NCBI GenBank assembly: GCA_965246785.1
Contig: CBDFFM010000033.1
Coordinates: 1-64,000 of the forward strand
Origin: UBA1952 sp965246785
Lineage (GTDB): Bacteria; Bacteroidota; Bacteroidia; Chitinophagales; Chitinophagaceae
Length of the DNA stretch: 64,000 nt
Direction of reading: 5' to 3'
Below the pieces are notes generated by a model. That model did no database searches. It was given only the letters and a program-made list of their open reading frames with translations, and was not told the origin of the DNA. The first letter of the stretch is position 1. The number at the start of each line of letters is the position of its first letter. A program made the position numbers and the translations under genes. Below are positions 1 to 8,515 of this stretch, piece after piece.

Positions 1-204
1 TAATTTACGGGTGAACCTCGTCGGGTTACTCTTGCGGGAAATCTGTAAGTACCCGACGACGTCTAATGTAACAACAACTAACTGGAATGATTGTCCGTGG
101 TAAGTCATAGTAATGTCGCAACATGCCGCTGTCCCAAATCGGTTAACGGAAACGACAGAATTCGAATCACGTATTAGCGGTCCTTGGTCATCAAGAATGA
201 ATTA

Positions 205-1269
205 TCATCGACTCAAGTCAAAGAGAAACTCATGCACATATTCATCCGCCCATGAGTCACCAAATTTGGCCTTGAACATGTGTAGTGCTGGATCCCGATC
301 TGCCGAATAGATATCATATGCCCGTTGTCTTTCCAAGACTTGCTCCGCTTCGCGGTTTTGATCCGAGGGATTCGTGCCATGTACCAACGATAGGTATGTG
401 TCCAAATACTGCTGAAAGGCTGGCCAAACCTCCTTGCTGAGGATAGCCGATGCACTCTTGTCGTTATTGCAATCGCTTTTGTTATCGAAACGTGCAAACA
501 ACATGGTACTTGAAAAGAATTGTGTCTCATCGTAGAATCGGGCACTCATTTTCCCGTGCAACGATGGATATTGATCCCGAATAGGGGCCAACAAATATTC
601 ATACTTGCAGGCATGGTTTTCTCCTTCTTCTTCAGAGTCTTGAATTGGTTGAAAGTCCATGACAGCTAAGTGTTTCTTGCCTCCGTGAAATTGAATCAAA
701 TCAATGCCCAAGACGGGAAGGTTATATTCTGGGGATGGGTACCACAGACTGTTGAAAACTTGAGCTTGAGGGCCGGCATCGTAATAGGTCATTCGAATTT
801 TTCGAAATTGAGATGAGGAGAAGGATAGATTTCCAACTCGGACTTTGCTGTTCTCACATTCCGCGAGCGAGAAATCGCGGGTGCTTGCTTTGTTTGTAAC
901 TGGCAGGGGTTGGAGATTCGTCAGTTGCGACTTTATAACATCTATTTGATGATCCCAAAAGGACATGAAGGTGAGTTCTTGGGATGGAACGATGGATTCG
1001 GTCCAGGGCATACCGATACTTGCTTGGCTCTTATCTAAGACATGACGAGGTTGTTGGCGGATGAGCGTGGGGATGGAAATAGATTCAATTCGGGGGATGT
1101 TAACAGCGAAGTGTTCTCCTTCACCAGCGTCCATGCGGAATGTCAACCGTTTGATGTTCACGATGGAGAATGCTTGACACTCGATACACAGAAAGGATGT
1201 ATAACAACATAGACAGAACAAGAGCATTTGTAATGGAAACATCGAATTTTGTGATTTGGTCATTATCAT
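205..1269 (-). CDS. Plastid-targeted ferredoxin-dependent bilin reductase (HY2/PebA/PebB/PcyA family)
   Basis: 354 residues, single exon. Enzymes of this family use ferredoxin electrons to reduce biliverdin or dihydrobiliverdin to phycobilins or phytochrome chromophores. The diagnostic block is near residues 165-215: an AQVFNS segment, YP, then LPVLGIDLIQF and LAVMDFQPI. The C-terminal part keeps the family's YDIYSADRDPA stretch and an FG..W..EYV..FLF ending. Residues 12-31 are a hydrophobic signal peptide and CQAFSI follows, the 'AF' cleavage motif of diatom/cryptophyte bipartite plastid presequences, so I infer stroma. The subtype (PebA, PebB or other) cannot be fixed by eye. Diatoms have no phycobilisomes, so the product may serve phytochrome or signalling. 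Confidence is high for the family, moderate for the location. Confidence 0.82.
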   Translation of the reverse strand: MIMTKSQNSMFPLQMLLFCLCCYTSFLCIECQAFSIVNIKRLTFRMDAGEGEHFAVNIPRIESISIPTLIRQQPRHVLDKSQASIGMPWTESIVPSQELTFMSFWDHQIDVIKSQLTNLQPLPVTNKASTRDFSLAECENSKVRVGNLSFSSSQFRKIRMTYYDAGPQAQVFNSLWYPSPEYNLPVLGIDLIQFHGGKKHLAVMDFQPIQDSEEEGENHACKYEYLLAPIRDQYPSLHGKMSARFYDETQFFSSTMLFARFDNKSDCNNDKSASAILSKEVWPAFQQYLDTYLSLVHGTNPSDQNREAEQVLERQRAYDIYSADRDPALHMFKAKFGDSWADEYVHEFLFDLSR

Positions 1270-2102
1270 CTTGTTTCGTTTGTAGGGAGTTCGAGTAGCG
1301 TTTATCGCTTATCGTTGATATGGATTTGAGATGTGGGATGTATGATATATGATACAACAGTGGGAAGGTGTTTGTCGCTACCTATACAAATTAATGAATA
1401 CCTGTGGATAATCAAACAAGGTGGATGAACAAAAACAGCAACACATCAAGCCTGTCCCTTTTTTTGAGAACCACGTGCAGCGGTACATATGCTACAGTAC
1501 CAGGTATGAACATACAGTACAATGAACTCGTACAAGTGTACTTCCGGTAGATAGGTAGGACGCGGAGTAAACAATGCAGTGGGAATCGCTGCCGGAACAA
1601 CTCCTCCACTTGGTTCTTCTGTCTTCGCTCACGACTGGGACTGGACATTGCGGCGAAACCTTTGTGCACGAGCCAAAATGACCAAGTGGGATTGCACGGC
1701 TTGATGCAATTTGCAATTTCTCTAATTTTCCGCCCGGTGAAGAAGCATGTATAGTTGTACGGACATGTACGTCCAATGTACATCAGGTCAACGTGACAGC
1801 GAAAAGTTCCTGGACAGGATCCGGAAAAACCGCCACAATAGAAGCCCGGCCGTAGATCCCACGCAAAGAAAACCCGGCAATTCCGGATCGAACTGACTGG
1901 AACGATTGACGTTCTCTGGGTACATTGTACCTGGTACCAGGTACCAGGTACGACCCCGAACATCACACATCTCAGGCATCTGACCCTCATCGATGTTTCA
2001 GTCACAATTCTAGACTTCGTCTCAGTTCTCTCTCCAAAAACAAGTTGACAGCCAACTCCAGTTCTCATTTATCAATTTGACTGTCGCTACACGAAAGCAA
2101 TC
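1270..2102. other. Intergenic region, algal part, no convincing gene
   Basis: Between two divergent plastid-protein genes. Open frames here show no signal peptide, family motif or sensible composition. A local tandem/palindromic run of GGTACC units lies at 1931-1951 within a stretch rich in GTAC. Divergent promoters for the two flanking genes should lie here, but I recognise no diatom core-promoter element. Confidence 0.6.
1931..1951. repeat. Tandem GGTACCA palindromic run
   Basis: The heptamer CCAGGTA/GGTACCA recurs about three times back to back, giving a perfectly self-complementary run. It belongs with the wider GTAC enrichment of the algal intergenic DNA. Confidence 0.6.
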
Positions 2103-2528
2103 ATGTCCATCAAGAGCATCATTATCATCCTCGCTGCACTAGGGCCTGCCAATGCTTTCGCCTTCTCAGCGTTGCCACCCCAGTTCGGAGTCCCAGTGAA
2201 CACATCACCAATGACTACATACGTCAAATGTGAAGAGCCGTCGCCAACAACTCTCTTCTCCAAGACAAGGCTGCAGTACAGAAATCAGGACGACGACGAA
2301 TTCCTCTACACAGACAGCGCGGTTATCGTATCCGATTCATTCAAGCAACAAATCCCACTAGACATCTTTCTGCCCCGCCTAGCCCAAGACAAGAAGCGAG
2401 CCGAACAAATGATGGACGCGGAAATGATTCTCGGACGAATCGCGATGGCGGCTTCCATTGTCCTGATCAGTGCTGAATTAGTCGCAGGAACTAGTCTGCC
2501 ACAGCAAGTTATCAACGTTTTGCACTAA
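2103..2528 (+). CDS. One-helix light-harvesting-like (HLIP/LIL-type) plastid protein
   Basis: 141 residues. Residues 1-19 are a signal peptide ending in NAFAFS, a textbook ASAFAP-type plastid-targeting motif with F after the cleavage site. The mature part has one predicted membrane helix at about 107-130. It contains E107 and R112 in the pattern ExxxGRxAM, the chlorophyll-binding generic motif of high-light-inducible and LHC-like proteins, followed by a second acidic residue (E125) and G at the end of the helix. The usual N of ENGR is replaced (E-M-I-L-G-R). The role inferred from the family is pigment binding or photoprotection in the thylakoid. The 80-residue polar region before the helix is longer than in cyanobacterial HLIPs. 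Confidence 0.68.
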   Translation: MSIKSIIIILAALGPANAFAFSALPPQFGVPVNTSPMTTYVKCEEPSPTTLFSKTRLQYRNQDDDEFLYTDSAVIVSDSFKQQIPLDIFLPRLAQDKKRAEQMMDAEMILGRIAMAASIVLISAELVAGTSLPQQVINVLH

Positions 2529-3507
2529 TTATGACTCGCGCAGATAATGATGCCTCAAGCCCGCAACACCAAGGCCGACACATAAACCCATCTAACTGTA
2601 CATGGTGTCGATACCAAACATCCTTGGACCTGAAGCCGTCACTCTCTTTCCCTGTTGTAAATCAAAGCACAACAGAGTGCATGTACTAATAGTGATAATT
2701 TGAAAGAAACATGGTGCACCAAATAGATTAATTTTGCAAGTACTTCTAAACGTCGATGCTATTGTTCCCGGTTTTACTCGGCAGAAACTATGAATTGTTC
2801 TACTCGGAGTACTGGAATACAATTTTACAGTACTTAGTAGAGTACTATGATCACAGTAATAATAATTTCCGCAAAACCTGTACTGGAGTACGGAGTACTA
2901 CGTTATATATTATACACACCATAGAGCCATAGAGGGAAAGATAGATTTGTATGTTAAAAAACAAAAACCACTGTGTGTACAGTGTGTACATTCGTCAAAG
3001 GTGACACGTCACCCTGCGCAGAACGTGGGCAGGGCATGCGTATACGTATCTACTAGAGTACATGCGTACGATACATATATACGGTACTTGTAGTCATAAA
3101 CTGGCCTCCACCCACACTCCCAACTCCCAACCGCTCGTCGTCGTTCGACAAACAATATTCTGGTACTGGAGTATGGTACAAGTATCTCGTAGTCGTACGT
3201 AGCACCATGTACTGTACTCCTACTGTACAAGTGAACAAGTAGGTCTCGGGCTACCAGAAACAACGGTAATCCACTGGTACAGCAGTACAGGTACATTTAT
3301 ACTATACTTGTAGTACAGCGCGTACAATACCGCCAGGATCCGCCAAACCTGCACATGCACAATGCACAGACGCAGGACCTTTCATTCCATTTTCGCCACC
3401 AATTCTTCCCAAAATCACCGTTTAGCAAGTGGGAGTACAACAAGGTCAGGTCGTCATCCCATTCAACTAACGAAACACAAAACACGAGAACAAATCATTC
3501 GAATACC
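2529..3507. other. Intergenic region saturated with GTAC / GGAGTAC words
   Basis: No credible gene. From about 2800 to 3330 the sequence is packed with short palindromic words: GTAC, AGTACT, and TACTCC or its complement GGAGTA, in loosely ordered copies. Open frames seen here (for example around 3009-3296) are translations of this simple-sequence DNA. The last about 150 bases presumably contain the promoter and 5' UTR of the TIM44 gene. Confidence 0.6.
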
Positions 3508-4666
3508 ATGATAGCAAGTGCATTGCGACTCTCCAGCAGACGTCCCAGTATCGCTGGGGCAGTGTTGACACGACGAACGACTGCAGTACTAAGGAACAAC
3601 CAGGCCTGCTTTCCAACGATCCGGTACTTCTTGACGAACGAGGAGAAGAACCCCAAAACGCGACTCACTGCGAGACGCGGTGAATCGCATCCAGCATGAC
3701 CCAAAAGAGGAAGGAGCTACTACGGATTCAATGAACAGCGCCGAGTCGAGTGCAAATGTCAGTACCAACAATATGTTTCGTCAGCTTGCGTCCACTTGGG
3801 ACACCTTCCGCGCTGAACTTGACACAGCATGGCAAGAACTCATCCGGTCCGGTCAGAGCAAGGATATCAACAAGAAAATTCGTCCTGAGGCAACTTCCGA
3901 TGGAGATCAGGAATACACGGGAACTGTCGAAATCATGGTCATTGACGAGGCAGAAAATCTATCTGCTTGGCAACGCATGCAACGACGCTTGGCGGAGGCG
4001 CCCATTATTCAAGGGATCATGACTCGTGCCGAAGAAATATACGAAACGAGTGGCGCCAAACAGGTGAAGCAACGAGTCGATGACTTGTCCGACGACGCCA
4101 AGGAGGCTTGGGAAACCTCACAAAATCCTTGGGTCTACCGGATTTCATCCGTCTATGATACAGTCACACAAGAGTCCGAATATACAGTGGCTGCAAGAGA
4201 GTTGCGAAAACTTGATCCCGACTTTGAATTTGAAGAGTGGAGACGAGATGTAGTGGACCATACGCTGCCGCAAATCATGTCGTGGTTTTTGGAGGGAAAG
4301 ATTAATCAATTGAAACCGTGGTTGGGGGAAAGTGTCTTCAAGCGAATTGCGGCGGAAATAACCGCCAGAAAGCAAGAGGGAGTACAAATTGATACAAATG
4401 TTTTGGGCATTATGAATTCGGAGATTTTGGCAGTAGAACAAGACACCTTAGAGAAAGGATCACCCATTATTTTGTTGCATTTCATGTGCCAACAAATTAA
4501 TTGTGTGAGGAAGAAGGAAGACGGAACTATTGTCGAAGGAGCTGAGGATGACATCAAGGCGAACTCCTATGTAGCGGCTTTCCAGCGCGAATATGATGCG
4601 GACAAAGGAGAACTAAATTGGAAAATCGTGGACTTCCGTTTCAATGGAGCGATTGCGTATCTCTAA
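3508..4666 (+). CDS. TIM44: Mitochondrial import inner-membrane translocase subunit TIM44 (apparent frameshift near 3655)
   Basis: TIM44 tethers mtHsp70 to the TIM23 channel on the matrix side of the inner mitochondrial membrane. The C-terminal domain is clear: an ILAVEQDTLEKGSPIIL block, then FMCQQINC, a DGTIVEGAEDDI loop and a closing WKIVDFRF segment. The first about 48 residues (ATG at 3508) form an Arg/Ser-rich, acid-free mitochondrial presequence, but they are in a different frame from the body. A one-base excess in the CCCCAAAA run at 3651-3658 would join NPK to RDSLRDAVNRI and restore one continuous protein. A 28-base GT-AG intron (3680-3707) would also restore the frame but is implausibly short. 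The body frame alone opens at GTG 3680, which is not a eukaryotic start. Confidence 0.8.
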
Positions 4667-4683
4667 AGTGGATAATATTACTG

Positions 4684-5438
4684 CTACAGCATTCCTTCTA
4701 ACGTAGTAGTGCTCACGGCGTGTTCGATTGCTGTTCTAAAAACATGCCTGCTGATTACAGCGGCATCTTTGTATAGGCCTGTGTGACAAGAAAGGGTGTG
4801 ACAAGTGGGGGTAAGAATGAGATTATTCAATGGCAGTGTCGTATACCTGTAACCACGCACAAACAAAGCAGCTTTCATAAGCATCGCTGACTCACTCTGC
4901 GTCTCAATTGATGAAATACCATCGATATCTTCCAACATCTCGAGAAAGTATACTTCAGGGTCGAATTCATTCTCCTCCCAAGCTTCAAACTTTTCCGCAT
5001 CGAGGGATGTGATAACCTTGAAGTCAAAGCAACCTCCGCAGACGACGCGTTCGACTGACTTGACCCCATCGACCGCCTTGAGATCATCAAGGACCGATTC
5101 CAGTGCCACTTGTGCAGAGACCAAACTCGCCTTGCCACCAGCGTCATCTTCTTCCCACTTACAACGCCATTCACGTGCTATCGTATCGAACTCGACGCCT
5201 TCGGCAATTTGCCGTTGCTGTTGGGCTAGCAAAACTGAGTTCCTCCTATCACCACCAACTGCGTGGTGCCGGATATTTTCCAAGGCAGGAGGACGTGGAT
5301 TTGGTACGACTAAATGCCTTCCGAAGTACAGCTGTTAGCGAAAAATTCAAAATAGATTCTAAGGAGGAATGGTTCACGCTCACATACCGAGGCCGAAGCG
5401 ATAACTGACAGAGTGACGAATGCTTTCACATTCGTCAT
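4684..5438 (-). CDS. Unrecognised N-terminally anchored protein, probably three exons
   Basis: I do not recognise the family. The long open frame lacks an ATG. A 56-base intron (5332-5387, GTATGTG donor, CTAAC..AG acceptor) joins it in frame to a 17-codon first exon (5438-5388) giving MTNVKAFVTLSVIASAS, a hydrophobic anchor or signal. The body (exon 2, 4896-5331) has a W-rich acidic start (REWRCKWEE), an amphipathic helix, then VVCGGCFDFKV and an acidic EFDPEVYFLEMLEDIDGI segment, looking like a small alpha/beta (ferredoxin-like) domain. A second GT-AG intron (4779-4895, 117 bases, donor GTGAGT) keeps the frame; reading through is also open, so the C-terminus is uncertain. Convergent with TIM44, 17 bp apart. 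Confidence 0.5.
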
Positions 5439-5923
5439 GCTTCAGTGGTCAAGAGTGGGTGGTCGACAAAAGTTTTGCCTGTATTTTTTGTGTTTTGGAA
5501 ACGATTTGCTCCGCCACGAAAAAAGGTGGCTCCGGGTTCTACCAGGCATAGTCCCCTGTCGATTGGCCGGTGTACGGTGTACATGACATTTATATCTACG
5601 GTAGCGTAGTCCGTAGGCAGTGCTCCAGTATTCTGTGGGAGGAATTTGAGTGATACTCCAGTAGCAATTTTGTTTTCCCCAATGAATCTTGTTTCTCACT
5701 TAATGGATTTTGTCTCCATCGTGTCCTCCACACAGTTTTGCTTAACGCTTCTATCACGTTCAACGGCCAAATCCGTTATTCATGCTGCATCGTGAACACA
5801 TCCCAGAACTTCCCGACATCCCATACAGCGTCAATACTGGTACGCAGGTTCCTTATCAATCAATATTGATAATCGGGGTTAAGTTTTTGGAGTGTAGACA
5901 TCGACAACACGAGATTTATACAT
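5439..5923. other. Intergenic region, no gene seen
   Basis: Divergent spacer between the three-exon gene and the methyltransferase. The open frames are short and have no family signal. The first bases must contain the 5' UTR of the minus-strand gene and the last about 100 bases that of the methyltransferase. No repeat of note. Confidence 0.5.
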
Positions 5924-7156
5924 GTGGAAAATCCAGCGATAATGGCGATCAGAACAACAGCTCACGCAACGACAGTGCTCTTGATGTTCGGCAGTGCTCT
6001 GGGTGGAGCGGCCATTTATGCTTGCTTGAGAAAGGGTTTGGACAGAAAGAAGCGCGATCCAGAGAAACATCACGCGATAGCCCATGAAATTGTTTGGAAA
6101 TGTATTGGCGGTGCCATGCAGGCGTCCATGCTGTACATTGGTGATAAGCTTGATCTATACACCACGCTTCGCGGTTGTTGTCAAGAAGATGGGTCATCTG
6201 TCACAGCAGTGCAACTTGCCAAAGTATCCGGATTCAACCAACGCTGGCTTCGAGAATGGCTTGCTCAGCAGGCTGCCATGGGTGTTCTCCAACTTCTACC
6301 TGGCCAGGGTGATGACGACGAGTCCCTTCATTATCGCCTGCCAAAAGCCACAGCTGAGGTCTTGGCGGATCCATCATCCAAGGAGTATGACATTGCCATG
6401 ATTTCATGTGTCCCCAGTCTGGTAAATAGGGCGAAAACGATGCTGCCTGAGGCATTCCGAACAGGTATTGGTAGGCCTTATGATGAAACCGAAGTAAGCG
6501 AGGGTATTGACCGGCAGCACACTGTGCATATCCGGGACATTTTTCTTCCCGAAGTCGTGCCTGCTGCCGACAAGGGCCATGTGCTGAAAATGTTCCAAGA
6601 TGGATGCTCAGTGGCAGACTTGGGCTGCGGTGGCGGAAACCTGGTGATTGCCATGGCCACAGCGTTTCCCAACTCTGTCTTTCATGGCTTTGAAGTTTCA
6701 AAAGAAGCCTTGAGTATTGCTGCGTACAATGTTGCAAGCTCGAAACTCCGCAATGTTTTCCTGCACGACGCCAACGAGGATTCCCTTGGCGATCATGTGG
6801 GCGCCTATGATGTCATTACCACCTTTGATGTCTTGCACGACGCACCAAATCCAGGCGAACTGATTGATCAGGTACGCAAGGCACTTAAATTGAATGGCGG
6901 TATTTGGCTGCTGGCGGATATTCCGGCCGAGCCAACGATTAGGGATAACATTTTGAAAAATGCTGGAGCCGGACTCTACTTCGCCTTTTCCACCTGCTTG
7001 TGCATGTCGTGTTCCTTGTCAACCAAGGATGGCGCTGGATTAGGAACTCTTGGCTTCTCTGTACCCGTCGCAAAGAGAATGCTGAATGCTGGAGGATTTC
7101 CTAATGTTGAGGTGGTGCTCGAGAAAAGCAATGCGAGATGGTTTGTTGTCAGTTGA
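5924..7156 (+). CDS. Membrane-anchored SAM-dependent methyltransferase
   Basis: 410 residues, one exon. Residues 15-34 form a hydrophobic segment followed by KRKK-type basic residues, a probable membrane anchor or targeting signal. Residues about 55-150 look like a winged-helix N-terminal domain, as in the two-domain RapH-like methyltransferase family. The Rossmann domain follows: motif I VADLGCGGGN near 229, an acidic residue at the end of the second strand (FHGFEVS), and the motif IV region YDVITTFDVLHDAPNP with a post-I helix, then a GGIWLLADI strand. The substrate is unknown. The ATG at 5924 is the first in the frame and places the hydrophobic segment at the N-terminus. Confidence 0.75.
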   Translation: MENPAIMAIRTTAHATTVLLMFGSALGGAAIYACLRKGLDRKKRDPEKHHAIAHEIVWKCIGGAMQASMLYIGDKLDLYTTLRGCCQEDGSSVTAVQLAKVSGFNQRWLREWLAQQAAMGVLQLLPGQGDDDESLHYRLPKATAEVLADPSSKEYDIAMISCVPSLVNRAKTMLPEAFRTGIGRPYDETEVSEGIDRQHTVHIRDIFLPEVVPAADKGHVLKMFQDGCSVADLGCGGGNLVIAMATAFPNSVFHGFEVSKEALSIAAYNVASSKLRNVFLHDANEDSLGDHVGAYDVITTFDVLHDAPNPGELIDQVRKALKLNGGIWLLADIPAEPTIRDNILKNAGAGLYFAFSTCLCMSCSLSTKDGAGLGTLGFSVPVAKRMLNAGGFPNVEVVLEKSNARWFVVS

Positions 7157-7870
7157 AAGTGTTTAATGTAGACTGGGGACACTGCTGATGCATAACTGAT
7201 GATTGCATTCAAAATCTTACGGCTAGTTAGATTACATCGGTATGTTGCTACCTGAAGGCTCGACCCTCATGAATGCGTCGCGTCGCCAAATTGGATGTTT
7301 TCAGCATGGTGTCGTAGCTCGTCGCCGTTCGCCGTTCACGATGCCGTACTGTCCCGTGACGAACGACAGACGATACAAGCACGACCATCCATTCCGAATT
7401 GATCATTTGCATTTCTCCAACATCTCGAAAGGTATCGAAGGCTCACTGACCGATTGACCATGACCCTTTACATCATGGATTGTTAGTGGTATCGACAAGA
7501 CCCACAATGAGCCCTTGACAACCGAGGATGAAAGGAGTTCGGTGCAGAGTTATGGTCACAATGGCATTGACCGTGTTCACGGCCGAGGCCTTTCACATTT
7601 TATCTAACATTAGGTAAGGTAATCTTTGCGATGGATCGACAAGCCACAGACTCTTTTCCTTGGTCCAAGATTAACAAGAAAATATTTGCTACTCCTCATT
7701 GAGCCTGGCTCATGACGACAACAATTTAACCATTTTGAATGAGACTATTTCAGCCCGTTTTGTTGCCTGTCCTTGTCGTGAATACACGCTCCAATCACAA
7801 TTCTAACAACCCGTCCTCCATCTCTAGACGCATACCCACACACCGTCTGTATGCGACTTCCTTAACTCAG
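7157..7870. other. Intergenic / 5' region of the truncated FAD oxidoreductase gene
   Basis: No confident exon. The first exon or exons of the downstream oxidoreductase should lie here, because the coding frame at 7871 is preceded by a stop and an AG acceptor-like TTAACTCAG. I could not identify the start. A 42-base copy of a sequence that also occurs in the following intron lies at 7680-7721. Confidence 0.5.
7680..7721 (+). repeat. Direct repeat copy 1 (paired with 8082-8122)
   Basis: Starts AAATATTTGCTA and ends GGCTCATGACGACAA. It differs from the second copy by about three changes. The copies are 402 bp apart, one 5' of exon A and one inside the intron of the same gene. Confidence 0.75.
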
Positions 7871-8505
7871 AAGAAGCCCTAATGACAGTAACGTTGATGT
7901 TGCAATAGTCGGGGGCGGTCTCGCTGGTCTTGGGCTGGCCCACAATTTGTTGGAAATGCAGGGAGTCACTATCACAATTTACGACAAGGCCGAGGTGGGT
8001 CAGGGAGGTGCCAGTTCTGTAGCTGGAGGGTGAGTATTTGTGTGTGCCCAACCTTTGTCTGTACGTCGAGGAAGAAGAACGAAATATTTGCTATCCTCAT
8101 CGAGCCTGGCTCATGACGACAAAATTTTATCACCAAGATCTCTGAAGACTACTTTTGCAGTTGTTTCTTGCTTCGTTTTATTGATTTCAACACTCACGCG
8201 TCCGTCCATTCCATTCTCTAGACTTCTTCATCCACTGTCCCCTCGTGGCAAACTTGTCCATTGGGGGCTGGAAGGGTTGGCATCAACATCCCGTTTAGTG
8301 GAGTCTGCATCGCGTTTTGCTCCTCATTGCGTCCTCAGAGACAGGCTCTATCGCGTTGCCTTGACAGAGCAAAATGTTGTGTCACTCAAGGCATCTACTT
8401 CTCTGGATATGGGCCGATGGATGGATAAAGATGAGATAGATGCTGCTCTCGGGTGCAACAGCATGGGTGGTCTGGAGTTATCGAATGGCTGTAAAGTCAT
8501 CCATG
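7871..8505 (+). pseudogene. FAD-dependent oxidoreductase (DAO/MnmC C-terminal-like), cut at the chimeric junction
   Basis: Exon A (7871-8029) encodes DVAIVGGGLAGLGLAH, the GxGxxG Rossmann FAD site, then a strand ending in YDK and GQGGASSVAGG. A 192-base intron (8030-8221, GTGAGT donor, CATTCTCTAG acceptor) splices phase 2 to exon B, giving AGGLLHPLSPRGKLVHWG. This is the 'SxxxGGLLHP' block of DAO-type oxidoreductases related to the MnmC FAD domain. Exon B continues to NGCKVIHV and stops making sense at about 8505, where bacterial DNA begins, so roughly the second half of the protein is missing. The 5' exon was not found. The fragment is due to the contig join; the gene itself may be intact in the alga. 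Confidence 0.7.
8082..8122 (+). repeat. Direct repeat copy 2, inside an intron
   Basis: Second copy of the 7680-7721 sequence, located within the 8030-8221 intron. Confidence 0.75.
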
Positions 8506-8515
8506 TATACTCGCG
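8495..8515. other. Junction between algal and bacterial DNA
   Basis: Plus strand: the oxidoreductase reading frame makes sense up to CATCCATG (about 8505). Minus strand: the patatin protein makes sense down to IRDTRE, encoded by TCGCGCGTGTCCCGGAT just right of it. GC content, gene density, intron presence and repeat type change here together. No transposon end, tRNA or target duplication is visible. Confidence 0.85.

Noticed and set aside
1412..2068. 218-residue open frame on the minus strand in the algal intergenic region
   Set aside because: Composition rich in Cys, Arg and Thr; no signal peptide, no family motif; made of GTAC-type simple sequence. It would also fill the divergent promoter region.
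3009..3296. Small open frames in the GTAC-rich DNA
   Set aside because: Translations of simple repeats with Tyr/Thr/Val bias; no homology pattern.
3680..3707. 28-base GT-AG intron in TIM44
   Set aside because: Far shorter than introns found elsewhere in this window (56, 117, 192 bases); a one-base error in CCCCAAAA explains the frame change better.
7242..7457. 71-residue open frame downstream of the methyltransferase
   Set aside because: No motif or targeting signal; Arg/Ser-rich noise-like sequence.
8348..8505. Last about 50 residues of the patatin open frame
   Set aside because: They are antisense translation of algal exon B, created by the join.
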